From NCBI RefSeq assembly GCF_001629735.1, contig NZ_CP015224.1, positions 372,001-436,000 of the forward strand: a stretch of 64,000 nucleotides of DNA. Direction: 5' to 3'. Under the pieces are notes generated by a model that was not told the origin of the DNA, did no database searches, and saw only the letters and a list, made by a program, of their open reading frames with translations. Source of the DNA: Lysinibacillus sphaericus. Its GTDB lineage: Bacteria; Bacillota; Bacilli; Bacillales_A; Planococcaceae. Positions 46,093-55,354 of the stretch are shown here, one piece after another; within the stretch, counting starts at the first letter, position 1; every line of letters begins with the position of its first letter. The translations under genes and the position numbers were made by a program.

Positions 46093-47343
46093 ATGACGTT
46101 TACATCTAATTTATCAGCATCGACGCTATCTTTAGCGGCAACAATAGAAGAAAGAGTGAGACCTTTTCATGCTAGGGTGGAAGAGATGGCGTTTTATAAC
46201 CAACAAAAAGTGCTAGCGGCATTTCGTAAGCATCAAGTGAGTGATTATCATTTACACCCATCCAATGGCTATGGCTATGACGATGAGGGACGCGATAATT
46301 TAGAGCGTGTCTATGCTGAGGTGTTTGGAGCAGAGTCCGCCATTGTTCGACCGCAAATTATTTCAGGCACACATGCAATTACGCTTAGTTTATTCGGTGT
46401 GCTGCGTCCTGGTGATGAGTTGCTCTATATTTCTGGACAGCCATATGATACGTTACAATCCATTGTTGATGGTGGTGACAAAGATACAGGTTCCTTGAAA
46501 GATTATCAAATCGGTTATTCACATGTTGAGTTACTGGATAATCAAACCATTGATTGGGAAGGAGTGGAAGCGGCCATAACGGCAAAAACGAAAGTGATTG
46601 CCATTCAACGATCAAAGGGCTATGCAACGCGACCATCCTTTTCTATAGCAGAGATTGCTGATATGTGTGCAAAGATTCGTGAGCTAGCTCCACAGGCCAT
46701 TATTTTTGTTGATAATTGCTATGGTGAATTTGTAGAAAAGCAAGAGCCTACAGAGATTGGTGCTGATTTAATGGCGGGCTCTCTCATTAAAAATCCAGGT
46801 GGAGGATTAGCGAAAATTGGAGGTTATATCGCAGGCCGAGCAGATTTAGTGGAGAAATGTGCGTACCGGATGACTTCACCTGGAATCGGGGCAGAAGCAG
46901 GAGCTACATTAAATACATTGGGTGATTTTTATCAAGGGTTTTTCCTAGCTCCACATGTTGTATCACAAGCATTAAAGGGCGCCATTTTTACGGCAGCTAT
47001 GCTGGAGGAAATAGGGATGAATACATCTCCAAGTTACCAGGCACATCGGACAGATTTAATACAATCGGTTTCTTTCCAAACCGCACAGCAAATGATTGAC
47101 TTTTGTCGGGAAATACAAGCCAACTCGCCAATAAATGCTCATTACGCACCAGAACCAGCCTATATGCCAGGCTACGAGGATGATGTCATTATGGCAGCGG
47201 GGACATTTATCCAAGGCTCCAGCATAGAGCTAACAGCAGATGGGCCGATACGACCTCCCTTTACAGCCTTTATACAGGGTGGGCTAACTTATGAACATGT
47301 AAAATTTGCAATTTGTAGTGCGGTACAAGCTATTCAAAAATAG
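46093..47343 (+). CDS. ynbB: YnbB, aluminium-resistance/methionine gamma-lyase-like PLP protein
   Basis: A 416-residue fold-type I pyridoxal-phosphate protein of the Alum_res family. It shows QRSKGYATRPS (likely PLP region), FVDNCYGEFVE, SLIKNPGGGLAKIGGYIAG with the probable Schiff-base lysine, and SPGIGAEAG. ATG 46093 is about 6 bases after GGAGAAG; earlier ATGs (46060, 46078) lack sites. In B. subtilis ynbB precedes glnR and glnA, as here, but hflX (ynbA), which normally comes before it, is absent. Confidence 0.9.
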   Translation: MTFTSNLSASTLSLAATIEERVRPFHARVEEMAFYNQQKVLAAFRKHQVSDYHLHPSNGYGYDDEGRDNLERVYAEVFGAESAIVRPQIISGTHAITLSLFGVLRPGDELLYISGQPYDTLQSIVDGGDKDTGSLKDYQIGYSHVELLDNQTIDWEGVEAAITAKTKVIAIQRSKGYATRPSFSIAEIADMCAKIRELAPQAIIFVDNCYGEFVEKQEPTEIGADLMAGSLIKNPGGGLAKIGGYIAGRADLVEKCAYRMTSPGIGAEAGATLNTLGDFYQGFFLAPHVVSQALKGAIFTAAMLEEIGMNTSPSYQAHRTDLIQSVSFQTAQQMIDFCREIQANSPINAHYAPEPAYMPGYEDDVIMAAGTFIQGSSIELTADGPIRPPFTAFIQGGLTYEHVKFAICSAVQAIQK

Positions 47344-47415
47344 AGATGAGGAAATGGACAAACCGTAAATTTGAATAGTTTTTTACAATTTTCTCTCGGA
47401 TTGAAAAAAATAGTG

Positions 47416-47475
47416 CCAACCATGTTAGGAAACCTGACATGGTTGGTTGACAGTGAAAAAATTTCGTTATATGAT
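47416..47475 (+). promoter_or_regulatory. glnRA promoter with GlnR operator
   Basis: TGTTAGGAAACCTGACA at 47423-47439 exactly fits the GlnR/TnrA pattern TGTNA-N7-TNACA and is the centre of a 31-base palindrome (47416-47446, 14 pairs with one wobble). It abuts -35 TTGACA (47447-47452), followed by a 17-base spacer and -10 TATGAT (47470-47475). This predicts autorepression of glnRA under nitrogen excess. Confidence 0.88.
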
Positions 47476-47500
47476 AAGCGGGTATTGGAGGAGGACTTAA

Positions 47501-47878
47501 ATGAGTCGTGAAATTAGACGAACTATGCCGTTATTATCAATGAGTATTGTAATGCAATTAACTGAGCTCTCGGCACGACAAATTCGTTATTATGAAGAAC
47601 ACCATTTAATTGAGCCGCACCGAACAGAAGGCAACCGTCGAATGTTTTCATTAAATGACGTCGACACATTGCTTGAAATTAAAGACTACTTAGAACAGGG
47701 TATGAATATGGCGAAGATTAAAAAGATATTTGCTAAAAGGAAAAATCCTGTTTCTACAATTGAAGAACAAGATTTAAGTGATTCTGAATTACGTCAAATT
47801 ATGCGCGAAGAAATGCGTCAAGCACAGCGCATGCAAAAATCATCCATCCGACGAGGGGATTTATCTCGATTCTATTAA
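47501..47878 (+). CDS. glnR: Nitrogen regulator GlnR
   Basis: A 125-residue MerR-family repressor. The winged helix reads [31 protein letters not shown] in two adjoining parts, followed by a dimerisation helix and a basic C-terminal tail that in B. subtilis interacts with feedback-inhibited glutamine synthetase. ATG 47501 follows GGAGGAGG. glnA begins 54 bases later in the same operon. Confidence 0.97.
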   Translation: MSREIRRTMPLLSMSIVMQLTELSARQIRYYEEHHLIEPHRTEGNRRMFSLNDVDTLLEIKDYLEQGMNMAKIKKIFAKRKNPVSTIEEQDLSDSELRQIMREEMRQAQRMQKSSIRRGDLSRFY

Positions 47879-47932
47879 AAATAGGGTAGGGTAAACATAA
47901 AAGCTAGACAAATTATAGGAGTGTGGAAAACT

Positions 47933-49267
47933 GTGGGTAAATTCACAAAAGAGGACATTAAACGTCTCATCGAAGAAAAGAATGTAAGCTTTATTCGTTT
48001 ACAATTTACAGATATTCTTGGCACAATCAAAAACGTTGAGATTCCTGTAAGTCAATTAGACAAAGCACTAGAAAATAAAATGATGTTTGATGGCTCATCT
48101 ATTGAAGGCTTCGTTCGAATCGAAGAATCAGATATGTATTTATATCCTGATCTTGATACTTTCGTGGTATTCCCTTGGACTTCTGAAAAAGGGAAAGTGG
48201 CACGTCTTATCTGTGATGTTTACACTGCGAAAGGCGAACCGTTTGCTGGTGACCCACGAAATAACCTAAAACGTATTCTTAAAAAAATGGAAGATATGGG
48301 CTTCTCAAGCTTCAATTTAGGGCCAGAGCCTGAATTTTTCTTATTCAAATTAGATGCAAAAGGAGAACCAACTTTAGAAGTAAATGACCATGGTGGTTAT
48401 TTCGATTTAGCTCCAACCGATCTTGGTGAAAACTGCCGTCGTGATATCGTATTAGAGCTAGAAGAAATGGGTTTTGAAATTGAAGCCTCTCACCATGAGG
48501 TTGCTCCTGGACAACATGAAATCGACTTTAAATATGCAGACGCTGTTACAGCTTGTGATAACATCCAAACATTTAAATTAGTAGTGAAAACAATCGCTCG
48601 TAAACACGGTTTACACGCTACATTTATGCCAAAGCCATTATTTGGTGAAGCTGGTTCTGGTATGCACTTTAACGTGTCACTATTTAAAGGTAAAGAAAAT
48701 GCATTTTATGATGAATCTACGGAATTAGGACTATCAAATACAGCTATGCAATTTATGGCTGGTGTCCTTGCACACGTACAAGGTTTCACGGCTGTTACAA
48801 ATCCAACAGTTAACTCTTATAAACGTCTAGTACCTGGTTATGAAGCGCCATGTTATGTAGCATGGTCAGCACAAAACCGTTCACCACTCATTCGTATTCC
48901 ATCAGCACGTGGTCTGTCAACTCGTGTAGAAGTACGTTCAGTGGACCCATCCGCAAACCCATACTTAGCGATGGCTGTTATTTTAGAGGCAGGTCTAGAA
49001 GGTATTCGTCAAAACTTGACACCACCAGCAGCTATTAACCGTAATATCTATGTGATGTCGGAAGAAGAGCGCCAAGCGAATGGTATTGAAAACCTACCAG
49101 CAGCACTTGACGATGCTTTAACATTACTGGCTAAAGATAAAGTAGCGCAAGCAGCTTTAGGTGAGCATATTTATGCTAACTTTAAAGAAGCAAAAGAAAT
49201 CGAGTTCGATATGTATCGTACAACTGTACATCAGTGGGAACGCGATCAATATTTAAAAATGTATTAA
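47933..49267 (+). CDS. glnA: Glutamine synthetase type I
   Basis: Makes glutamine from glutamate, ammonia and ATP, and signals nitrogen status to GlnR and TnrA. From GTG 47933 the protein has 444 residues, the same as B. subtilis GlnA, and starts [12 protein letters not shown]. Motifs seen are [18 protein letters not shown], the ATP-site region [13 protein letters not shown], and [13 protein letters not shown]. There is no adenylylation-type tyrosine motif, consistent with the feedback-inhibited Bacillus form. Confidence 0.98.
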   Translation: MGKFTKEDIKRLIEEKNVSFIRLQFTDILGTIKNVEIPVSQLDKALENKMMFDGSSIEGFVRIEESDMYLYPDLDTFVVFPWTSEKGKVARLICDVYTAKGEPFAGDPRNNLKRILKKMEDMGFSSFNLGPEPEFFLFKLDAKGEPTLEVNDHGGYFDLAPTDLGENCRRDIVLELEEMGFEIEASHHEVAPGQHEIDFKYADAVTACDNIQTFKLVVKTIARKHGLHATFMPKPLFGEAGSGMHFNVSLFKGKENAFYDESTELGLSNTAMQFMAGVLAHVQGFTAVTNPTVNSYKRLVPGYEAPCYVAWSAQNRSPLIRIPSARGLSTRVEVRSVDPSANPYLAMAVILEAGLEGIRQNLTPPAAINRNIYVMSEEERQANGIENLPAALDDALTLLAKDKVAQAALGEHIYANFKEAKEIEFDMYRTTVHQWERDQYLKMY

Positions 49268-49275
49268 TAACGAAT

Positions 49276-49315
49276 AAAACCGAGTACCTCTAAGAGAGGC
49301 TACTCGGTTTTTTTG
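49276..49315. terminator. glnA terminator
   Basis: AAACCGAGTA and TACTCGGTTT, with inner CCTCT/AGAGG pairing, followed by seven T residues; the A-rich left flank may also serve the convergent coat gene. Confidence 0.9.
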
Positions 49316-49358
49316 TTTGAAATAATGAACGGGTATTACTCGCCCCCCTCATTATTTA

Positions 49359-49670
49359 TTAATAGCCCATATGTTTATGGGGATGATGCGGCATATGACA
49401 AGGGTTAGGTGGCATACCGCACATTGTATGTGTTTCACAGCATTCATTAACAACTGACTCTGTGCATGGGAAATAGTATTGGTGATCAATCATATGTTTG
49501 TTCACTGTTGTGACATGTGCTGGTTGTACATGTGGAACAACTGTATGGATATAATTTGTGCGAACATATTGCTCTGGTGGTAAAAATTGTGGTGGATCAA
49601 ATTGCATGGGCATTGTTTGTGGCGGACAGCAGTGTGGACCTTTTGCCGGATGGCGTCTTCGTTGAAACAT
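49359..49670 (-). CDS. CotD-like spore coat protein
   Basis: A 103-residue Cys-, His-, Pro- and Met-rich protein. The middle (TVVPHVQPAHVTTVNKHMIDHQYYFP) matches the CotD pattern of B. subtilis (PHIHPQHTTNV with HYFPHT), and both ends are Cys/Pro/His-rich (GPHCCPPQ; CETHTMCGMPPNPCH). ATG at 49670 has AGGAGG about 8 bases upstream on the minus strand. Its expression in sporulation is inferred; no sigma-K promoter was assigned. Confidence 0.85.
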   Translation of the reverse strand: MFQRRRHPAKGPHCCPPQTMPMQFDPPQFLPPEQYVRTNYIHTVVPHVQPAHVTTVNKHMIDHQYYFPCTESVVNECCETHTMCGMPPNPCHMPHHPHKHMGY

Positions 49671-50126
49671 GTTATAACCTCCTGTTTTGATAAGTTGTCG
49701 TTCATTATTAAGATATGAGATAGACGTCAATAGGGACTATTTATTTGCCTATTATTGAATAGGTAAATCTAACAAGTCACTGGAATGGTAGAACATCTAA
49801 TGTAGAATTGCCTTCACATTAGGTGAAAAAAGGAACTACAAATCGCATTTTTCACATTCTATTGTTGTCAAAATAGTAGTGAATCGATCTAGTGTTTAAA
49901 CAATAGTCCTCTGCATCTTGCGATAATTGTGTCGAAATTTTTACAAATAACCAACAAACCTAATGCTTCCAAACTATAGATGATTGAGTTGGAAGCTAAA
50001 TTAACAATAAAATTATTAAAAAAGTATATTTTTTGAAAAAATAGATATTGTCAAGCAAACAGTCATACAGTATACTCTTTAATTGATAATGATTATCGTT
50101 ATTGATTATAATTTAGGAGGAAATGT
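49671..50126. other. Intergenic region between cotD-like gene and iron operon
   Basis: About 450 bases. It holds the iron-operon promoter and Fur box at its right end. Two inverted repeats lie further left: ATTTGCCTATT/AATAGGTAAAT around 49741-49767, and GCTTCCAA (49965-49972) with TTGGAAGC (49989-49996). Neither has a T tract. No gene is evident. Confidence 0.45.
50048..50098 (+). promoter_or_regulatory. Iron-uptake promoter with Fur box
   Basis: -35 TTGTCA (50048-50053), a 17-base spacer and -10 TATACT (50071-50076), followed directly by TGATAATGATTATCG (50084-50098), which matches the 7-1-7 Fur box TGATAAT-N-ATTATCA at all but the last base. Iron-dependent repression is predicted. Confidence 0.9.
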
Positions 50127-51134
50127 ATGTCGAAATTATCACTACGTAACAAAAATATTTTTATTCTTTTTGCATTAGTATCAATCTTCTCTCTCTTGAT
50201 GGTTGGATGTGGAGATAAAGCATCAAACACTAGTAGTAGTTCGCAAGAAACTGATAAAGCTGAAGAAGGTAATACAGAGTCTTCTAGCCGTGAAATTACC
50301 CACGCTATGGGTACTACGACAATTGAAGGAACACCTACAAAAATCGTTACGCTATACCAAGGGGCTACTGATGTTGCAGTAGCAATGGGCATTAAGCCAG
50401 TAGGAGCAGTAGAATCTTGGGCAGAAGCACCTTTTTATAATTATTTGAAAAAAGATTTAGATGGTGTTGCAGTTGTGGGACAAGAAACACAACCAAATCT
50501 TGAGGAAATTGCAAAGCTTAAACCAGATCTAATCATTGCATCGAAAGTTCGTCATGAGGAAATTTATGATCAGTTATCACAAATTGCTCCAACCGTTGCT
50601 CATGAAACGGTATTTGATTTCAAAGGTACAGCAGAAATGATGGGTCAAGCAATGAATGAGGAAGAAAAGGTTAAAGAGTTATTTGGAGATTGGGATACGC
50701 GAGTTGCTGATTTCCAAACAAAAATGAAAGAGAAGCTTGGCGATAAATGGCCATTCCATGTTGCGGTTGTCAATTTCAGAGCAGACCATGCACGTATTTA
50801 TGTAACTGGATATGCAGGTTCTATATTGTCAGAGCTTGGCTTCCAAGGTCCTAAAAATTTAACTGATGACTCATTGGAGATCGTCAAACTAACAGATAAA
50901 GAAAGTATTGCGCAAATGAATGCCGATGTCATTTATATGTTTATGGAAAATGATGACGCTGTGAAAAAGAATTATGAAGAGTGGACAAATCATCCTCTAT
51001 GGAAAGAGCTCGATGCTGTGAAGGCAAATCAAGTTTACCAAGTAGATGAAATCAATTGGAATCTAGCTGGCGGATTGATTAGTGCTAATTTAATGCTAGA
51101 TGATATTTATGACAAATTTGAATTAGATAAATAG
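50127..51134 (+). CDS. Siderophore-binding lipoprotein (iron ABC transporter)
   Basis: A 335-residue periplasmic-binding-protein type III lipoprotein (FeuA/YfiY/FecB group). The signal peptide ends at lipobox LMVGC with Cys28; the mature part has HAMGTTTIEGTPTKIVTLYQG and LKPDLIIAS, typical of Fe-siderophore receptors. ATG 50127 follows TAGGAGG. Controlled by a Fur box. The siderophore cannot be named from sequence. Confidence 0.92.
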   Translation: MSKLSLRNKNIFILFALVSIFSLLMVGCGDKASNTSSSSQETDKAEEGNTESSSREITHAMGTTTIEGTPTKIVTLYQGATDVAVAMGIKPVGAVESWAEAPFYNYLKKDLDGVAVVGQETQPNLEEIAKLKPDLIIASKVRHEEIYDQLSQIAPTVAHETVFDFKGTAEMMGQAMNEEEKVKELFGDWDTRVADFQTKMKEKLGDKWPFHVAVVNFRADHARIYVTGYAGSILSELGFQGPKNLTDDSLEIVKLTDKESIAQMNADVIYMFMENDDAVKKNYEEWTNHPLWKELDAVKANQVYQVDEINWNLAGGLISANLMLDDIYDKFELDK

Positions 51135-51145
51135 AGAAAGTGATT

Positions 51146-51187
51146 AGGGCTGTTTAAAGTGTTAGAGAATGCTTGAGAGACAGCCCT
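51146..51187 (+). repeat. Intra-operon hairpin after the siderophore-binding gene
   Basis: AGGGCTGT (51146-51153) and ACAGCCCT (51180-51187) pair perfectly, with no T tract. It may protect the binding-protein mRNA or reduce permease expression. Confidence 0.6.
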
Positions 51188-51265
51188 CTCCTTGTAGTGT
51201 TTCGCCTATAAAAACCTACAACTTTTCTCAAAAGATAAAATGTGGTTCAAGAAAGTTGGCGCAAA

Positions 51266-52282
51266 ATGAGAATTTTTCTTTCTACTACCTCGATGAAACA
51301 AATAGGGTTGTTCATCAGTTGTTTGGTCCTATTGCTGACGTTTATGTTCAGCATAACTATTGGTCAAACATCTATTCCCTTCTCGTCAATCTATGATGCC
51401 ATTTTTCATTATGATGCTGCTAATAAGGAGCATGTCATTATTCGAACATCTAGATTTACAAGAGCTGTGATCGCTACAGTAGTTGGCGCAAGCCTTGCTA
51501 TCTCGGGAGCATTGATGCGGGCATTAACAAGAAACCCTTTAGCAGCTCCTGATATTTTAGGTATTAATGCAGGGGCAATATTTTTTATTGTCAGTGCCAT
51601 TACTCTTTTTTCTGTTAATTCTTTAATGAGTTATATGTGGATTGCCTTTTTAGGTGCTGGTGCAGCGGGAGCTATGGTGTTTTTCCTTGGATCATTAGGA
51701 AGAGATGGTTTAACACCGATTAAAATAGTACTAGCTGGTGCAGCGATTACAGCTCTATTTGTCTCGTTTACGCAGGGGCTTTTAGTAATTGATGAACAAG
51801 GTTTACAAAGTGTACTATTTTGGCTAGCGGGGTCAGTATCAGGTCGTAGCATAGACATGCTCATACCTGTCCTACCATTTATTTTAGGGGGCACGATCAT
51901 AGCAATAGGTATGGGTCGTTCTATAAATATTTTACAATCAGGTGATGATATTGCAAAAGGATTGGGACAACGAACAATGGTGACGAAACTCACACTTGGC
52001 ATCATCATAATTATTCTTGCAGGTAGCTCAGTTGCTGTAGCAGGTTCGATTGGCTTTATTGGTTTAATTGTCCCTCATATAGCGATTCATCTTGTTGGCA
52101 TGGATTATCGTTGGATTATACCGTACAGTGCGGTATTAGGAGCCATACTGCTGTTGCTTGCAGATATAGCAGCAAGATACGTAATTATGCCATTAGAAAT
52201 GCCAATTGGTGTAATGACTGCATTAATTGGTGCTCCTTTCTTTATTTATATTGCACGAAAGGGGTTAGCTAAAAATGTCTAA
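51266..52282 (+). CDS. Iron-siderophore ABC permease (FecCD family, first)
   Basis: About 338 residues with roughly nine to ten helices of the BtuC/FecCD family. LAISGALMRALTRNPLAAPDILG is the conserved segment, followed by the GSIGFIGLIVPHI region contacting the ATPase. ATG 51266 is chosen for lack of a better site; GTG 51242 and ATG 51293 are alternatives, all with weak ribosome sites. Overlaps the next permease by 8 bases. Confidence 0.9.
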   Translation: MRIFLSTTSMKQIGLFISCLVLLLTFMFSITIGQTSIPFSSIYDAIFHYDAANKEHVIIRTSRFTRAVIATVVGASLAISGALMRALTRNPLAAPDILGINAGAIFFIVSAITLFSVNSLMSYMWIAFLGAGAAGAMVFFLGSLGRDGLTPIKIVLAGAAITALFVSFTQGLLVIDEQGLQSVLFWLAGSVSGRSIDMLIPVLPFILGGTIIAIGMGRSINILQSGDDIAKGLGQRTMVTKLTLGIIIIILAGSSVAVAGSIGFIGLIVPHIAIHLVGMDYRWIIPYSAVLGAILLLLADIAARYVIMPLEMPIGVMTALIGAPFFIYIARKGLAKNV

Positions 52283-53315
52283 TTATAGGACGATTCGAAC
52301 GAAATCCGATCGCATATCTTTTCAAATCGCCAAAAAGACTTGTTGGATTATACTACTGTTAAGCTTATTATTAGTCATCATAACGATTATTGGTTTATCT
52401 GCGGGTAGCGATTTTATTCATCCTGTCACCGTAGTGAAGGAATTATTAGGCTACGGAAACGGAGAGTACGATTTTGTCTTACATACATTAAGGCTTCCGC
52501 GTATTTTAATGGCCTTATTAGTTGGTGCTGCGCTAGGAGTTGCTGGTTTAATTTTACAAGGAATCATAGGCAACCCTTTAGCTGCTCCAGATATTATTGG
52601 TGTAACGAGTGGGGCGTCCATGGGTGCGATTATTTTTATCGTGTATTTTATGGGGTCAGTGGGCATTCAATTTTTACCGTTAGCTGCCATTTTAGGTGCG
52701 GCTATTATCTCCTTTATCATTTACCTGCTGTCATGGAGAAAAGGTGTCACACCTATACGTATGGTGCTTATTGGAATTGGGATTTCCGCGTTAGCAAAGG
52801 CAGTGGTAACTATGCTGTTGGTGATCAGCGAGGTAGCCGCAACAACGAAGGCCTATCTATGGCTGACAGGTAGTTTGTATGGGGCAAATATGACAGATGT
52901 CTACTTGCTTTTACCATGGGTTACTCTCTTATTACCTCTAACATTTGTTTTAGCGAGAACCGTCAATGTGAAGGAATTAGGAGATGACATTGCGATAGGG
53001 CTGGGCGTAAAAGTTCAAGTGTACCGTTTGCTCTTTTTACTTATTAGTGTAATGCTAGCTGGTTCTGCAGTTGCTTTTGCTGGTGGAATTGCCTTTGTTG
53101 GATTAGTAGCCCCACATATGAGTAGATTGCTAGTAGGGCGTTCTTTTGCAGGATTAATACCTGTTACGGCTATAATTGGTGGCATTATTGTCATTGTAGC
53201 TGACATTGTTGCACGTACAGCCTTTTTACCAAAGGATTTACCAACAGGTGTCTTTACGGCTGCAATTGGAGCACCATTCTTTATATATTTACTATTTAGA
53301 ACGCGCAATCAATAA
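52275..53315 (+). CDS. Iron-siderophore ABC permease (FecCD family, second)
   Basis: A 346-residue FecCD permease. It has the same conserved blocks as its partner (GVAGLILQGIIGNPLAAPDIIG, then GGIAFVGLVAPHMSR), indicating a heterodimeric pore. A basic N-terminal stretch precedes the first helix. ATG 52275 overlaps the previous gene, so translation is coupled. Confidence 0.92.
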   Translation: MSNYRTIRTKSDRISFQIAKKTCWIILLLSLLLVIITIIGLSAGSDFIHPVTVVKELLGYGNGEYDFVLHTLRLPRILMALLVGAALGVAGLILQGIIGNPLAAPDIIGVTSGASMGAIIFIVYFMGSVGIQFLPLAAILGAAIISFIIYLLSWRKGVTPIRMVLIGIGISALAKAVVTMLLVISEVAATTKAYLWLTGSLYGANMTDVYLLLPWVTLLLPLTFVLARTVNVKELGDDIAIGLGVKVQVYRLLFLLISVMLAGSAVAFAGGIAFVGLVAPHMSRLLVGRSFAGLIPVTAIIGGIIVIVADIVARTAFLPKDLPTGVFTAAIGAPFFIYLLFRTRNQ

Positions 53316-53365
53316 TGCCCAATGATAAATGAGTTAAAAGCGTGAGAGAAGAGGGTGAAGGGATT

Positions 53366-54193
53366 TTGAAAAACGTCTTAGAAGTACAAAATCTAGATGT
53401 TAGCTATGGTGAAAATCTTATTTTAGAAGATTTGAATCTTCAAATACCAAAAGGGAAAATTACGGTACTAGTAGGTGCCAATGGCTGTGGAAAATCTACG
53501 CTCCTTAGAACGTTTGCCCGACTGCAAAAACCAAGGTCAGGTGAAATTTTCTTAGAAAATCATCCACTAGACGCCATTTCAACTAAAGAGGTGGCAAAAC
53601 GTTTAGCCATTCTTCCACAGGGACCTGTTGCACCAGAAGGATTAACTGTCCAACAATTGATTAAACAAGGTCGTTACCCTCATCAGAGCTGGTTAAAGCA
53701 ATGGTCTACAGAGGATGAAACTATTGTGAACAATGCTCTTGAGGTGACACAGATGACCGAATTTGCGGATCGCCCAGTAGATGCATTATCAGGTGGACAG
53801 CGTCAGCGTGTGTGGATTGCTATGACATTGGCTCAAAAAACGGATCTTATTTTACTAGATGAACCTACAACCTATTTAGATATGGCTCATCAAGTAGAAA
53901 TTTTAGATTTACTATTTGATTTGAATGAACATGAAGGCCGTACAGTTGTTATGGTATTACACGATTTAAACTTAGCCTGTCGTTATGCTCATCATATTGT
54001 AGCTGTGCGAAATAAACGGGTATACGCACAAGGAAAGCCAGAGGAAGTGGTGACACCTGAGATGGTACAAGCGGTCTTTCGGATGGACTGTACCATAATG
54101 AGAGACCCTCTATTTGGAACGCCATTATGTGTTCCGCATGGTAAGGGACGAACAGTTCAGATGGAAGCATTTGAGGAGGTAGCGGCCACTTGA
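53366..54193 (+). CDS. Iron-siderophore ABC ATP-binding protein
   Basis: A 275-residue FecE/YusV-type ATPase. Walker A GANGCGKSTLLRTFA, Q-loop ILPQGPVAPEGLTV, signature LSGGQRQRVWIAMTLAQ, Walker B LILLDEPTTYLDM and H-loop MVLHDLNLA are all present. TTG 53366 (MKNVLEVQNL) fits the family N-terminus; GTG 53342 is the longer alternative. Its stop overlaps the FhuF-like gene. Confidence 0.93.
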   Translation: MKNVLEVQNLDVSYGENLILEDLNLQIPKGKITVLVGANGCGKSTLLRTFARLQKPRSGEIFLENHPLDAISTKEVAKRLAILPQGPVAPEGLTVQQLIKQGRYPHQSWLKQWSTEDETIVNNALEVTQMTEFADRPVDALSGGQRQRVWIAMTLAQKTDLILLDEPTTYLDMAHQVEILDLLFDLNEHEGRTVVMVLHDLNLACRYAHHIVAVRNKRVYAQGKPEEVVTPEMVQAVFRMDCTIMRDPLFGTPLCVPHGKGRTVQMEAFEEVAAT

Positions 54194-54960
54194 GCAACAA
54201 ATTGTCAGCTGAAGAAATACCCATACTATTAAGCGATTATCGATTGACGTTTGAGCCCGCGATAGACGCTACTTACTCCATAAGAGCGGAAAATTTATTG
54301 GACTCTGAACTGGCCCTAGTCTATTTACAAACAATCGCACCTTTTTTTCAATCGGCCTCTTTATTAGTGACAGCATCGTTATTTGGAAAGCGTTATAGTG
54401 TCTTGACGATGGCTTCAGCATTCTATGCCATGTCGAGATACGATAAAGGGCTACACGTTGCTATTGATAATATTTGGGTGGAAGCAGAAGGACATGCGAA
54501 GCCATGGCTACCTAACGTTCGGTTCATAGATCATACGGTGTCTGTGCCAACAATTGATCGTAAATCATGGCGTGACGAGGTGCTGAAAGGAATTTTTGCG
54601 GACAATCTAGCAAAAGTGTGGCAGTCATTAATGAAAGTAAGTAAAATCCCAAAAACAATCTTATGGGAAAATACAGCTATTTATGTCAATTGGCTATATG
54701 AAACGAAAATAAGAGAAGGGGCCAATGAGCAAGAAATTACTCGCCTACAAGAGGATTATGCCTATATTGTACATGAGGCACCAGGTGCTCTCTTTGGCGA
54801 GAAGAAAAATCCTCTGACTAAATATTGTGGACCTAAAGTGACAATAAAGGAATCTGAGCAACCTATCCGCTTAAGAAAAACATGTTGTTTCTATTACCAT
54901 ACATCTGATGAAGCAAATGACTTTTGTATCTCCTGTCCTAAAATCAAAAGACTCGTCTAA
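54190..54960 (+). CDS. FhuF-like ferric-siderophore reductase
   Basis: A 256-residue IucA/IucC-FhuF-type protein. The C-terminus has the FhuF 2Fe-2S cysteine pattern C-C-x12-C-x2-C (Cys232, Cys233, Cys246, Cys249, in TCCFYYHTS and CISCP). It should reduce ferric siderophore in the cytoplasm to release iron. TTG 54190 overlaps the ATPase stop, with GAGGAGG upstream. It is the last gene of the Fur-controlled operon. Confidence 0.88.
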   Translation: MSNKLSAEEIPILLSDYRLTFEPAIDATYSIRAENLLDSELALVYLQTIAPFFQSASLLVTASLFGKRYSVLTMASAFYAMSRYDKGLHVAIDNIWVEAEGHAKPWLPNVRFIDHTVSVPTIDRKSWRDEVLKGIFADNLAKVWQSLMKVSKIPKTILWENTAIYVNWLYETKIREGANEQEITRLQEDYAYIVHEAPGALFGEKKNPLTKYCGPKVTIKESEQPIRLRKTCCFYYHTSDEANDFCISCPKIKRLV

Positions 54961-54984
54961 CCTCATAAAGTTTACAAATTCCTC

Positions 54985-55020
54985 AAAGTGAATAAATGTG
55001 ATGTTTATTCACTTTTTACT
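54985..55020 (+). terminator. Iron operon terminator
   Basis: AAAGTGAATAAA (54985-54996) and TTTATTCACTTT (55004-55015), then T residues. Confidence 0.88.
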
Positions 55021-55260
55021 TACTTTAAAAATTTCTGTTTGTTATCTTATATAATTGTTATACTTGATTGAAGCATTTGTTGCCTGTATAAAAATTCAGA
55101 AAAATGTGAGATTGAACCAATGGCTTTATAGCGTTTAAAATAGTTTTATAACACAGTAATGTTATAAAAACATGAATGATGTGAGTATTTTTCTGTTTAA
55201 AACTCAAAACTCTATTGTTTTTATAATAGTACTATAACAGGTTATGAGGGGAGGTTTTGA

Positions 55261-55299
55261 ATGAACACAACATATAGAGCTTATAGAATAGTAGATTGA
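55261..55299 (+). CDS. Putative 12-residue leader peptide
   Basis: MNTTYRAYRIVD, starting at ATG 55261, 6 bases after GGGGAGG, a much better ribosome site than that of the following transporter gene. It is too short for homology. It could be a regulatory leader or chance. Confidence 0.4.
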   Translation: MNTTYRAYRIVD

Positions 55300-55323
55300 G
55301 AAATAGATCAAGTTGCAATTTCA

Positions 55324-55350
55324 TGATTAATAGAAATGAGGTTTTAATCA
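55324..55350 (+). promoter_or_regulatory. Hairpin presenting or hiding the YjiH ribosome site
   Basis: TGATTAA (55324-55330) pairs with TTAATCA (55344-55350); the loop holds the only GAGG before ATG 55355. This may control translation initiation. Confidence 0.4.
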
Positions 55351-55354
55351 AAAA

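Larger units (their letters stand above)
55021..55354 (+). other. Regulatory region upstream of the YjiH transporter
   Basis: About 330 bases. It contains TTTTATAAC (55144-55152) and GTTATAAAA (55161-55169) as an operator-like inverted repeat, a palindrome ATAGTACTAT (55226-55235) in an A/T-rich setting, a 12-residue leader frame (55261-55299), and a hairpin around the transporter ribosome site (55324-55350). No larger gene is seen. Confidence 0.5.

Noticed and set aside
51169-51396. A 75-codon frame at the start of the first iron permease
   Set aside because: It overlaps the permease gene in another frame, and its hydrophilic sequence has no support.
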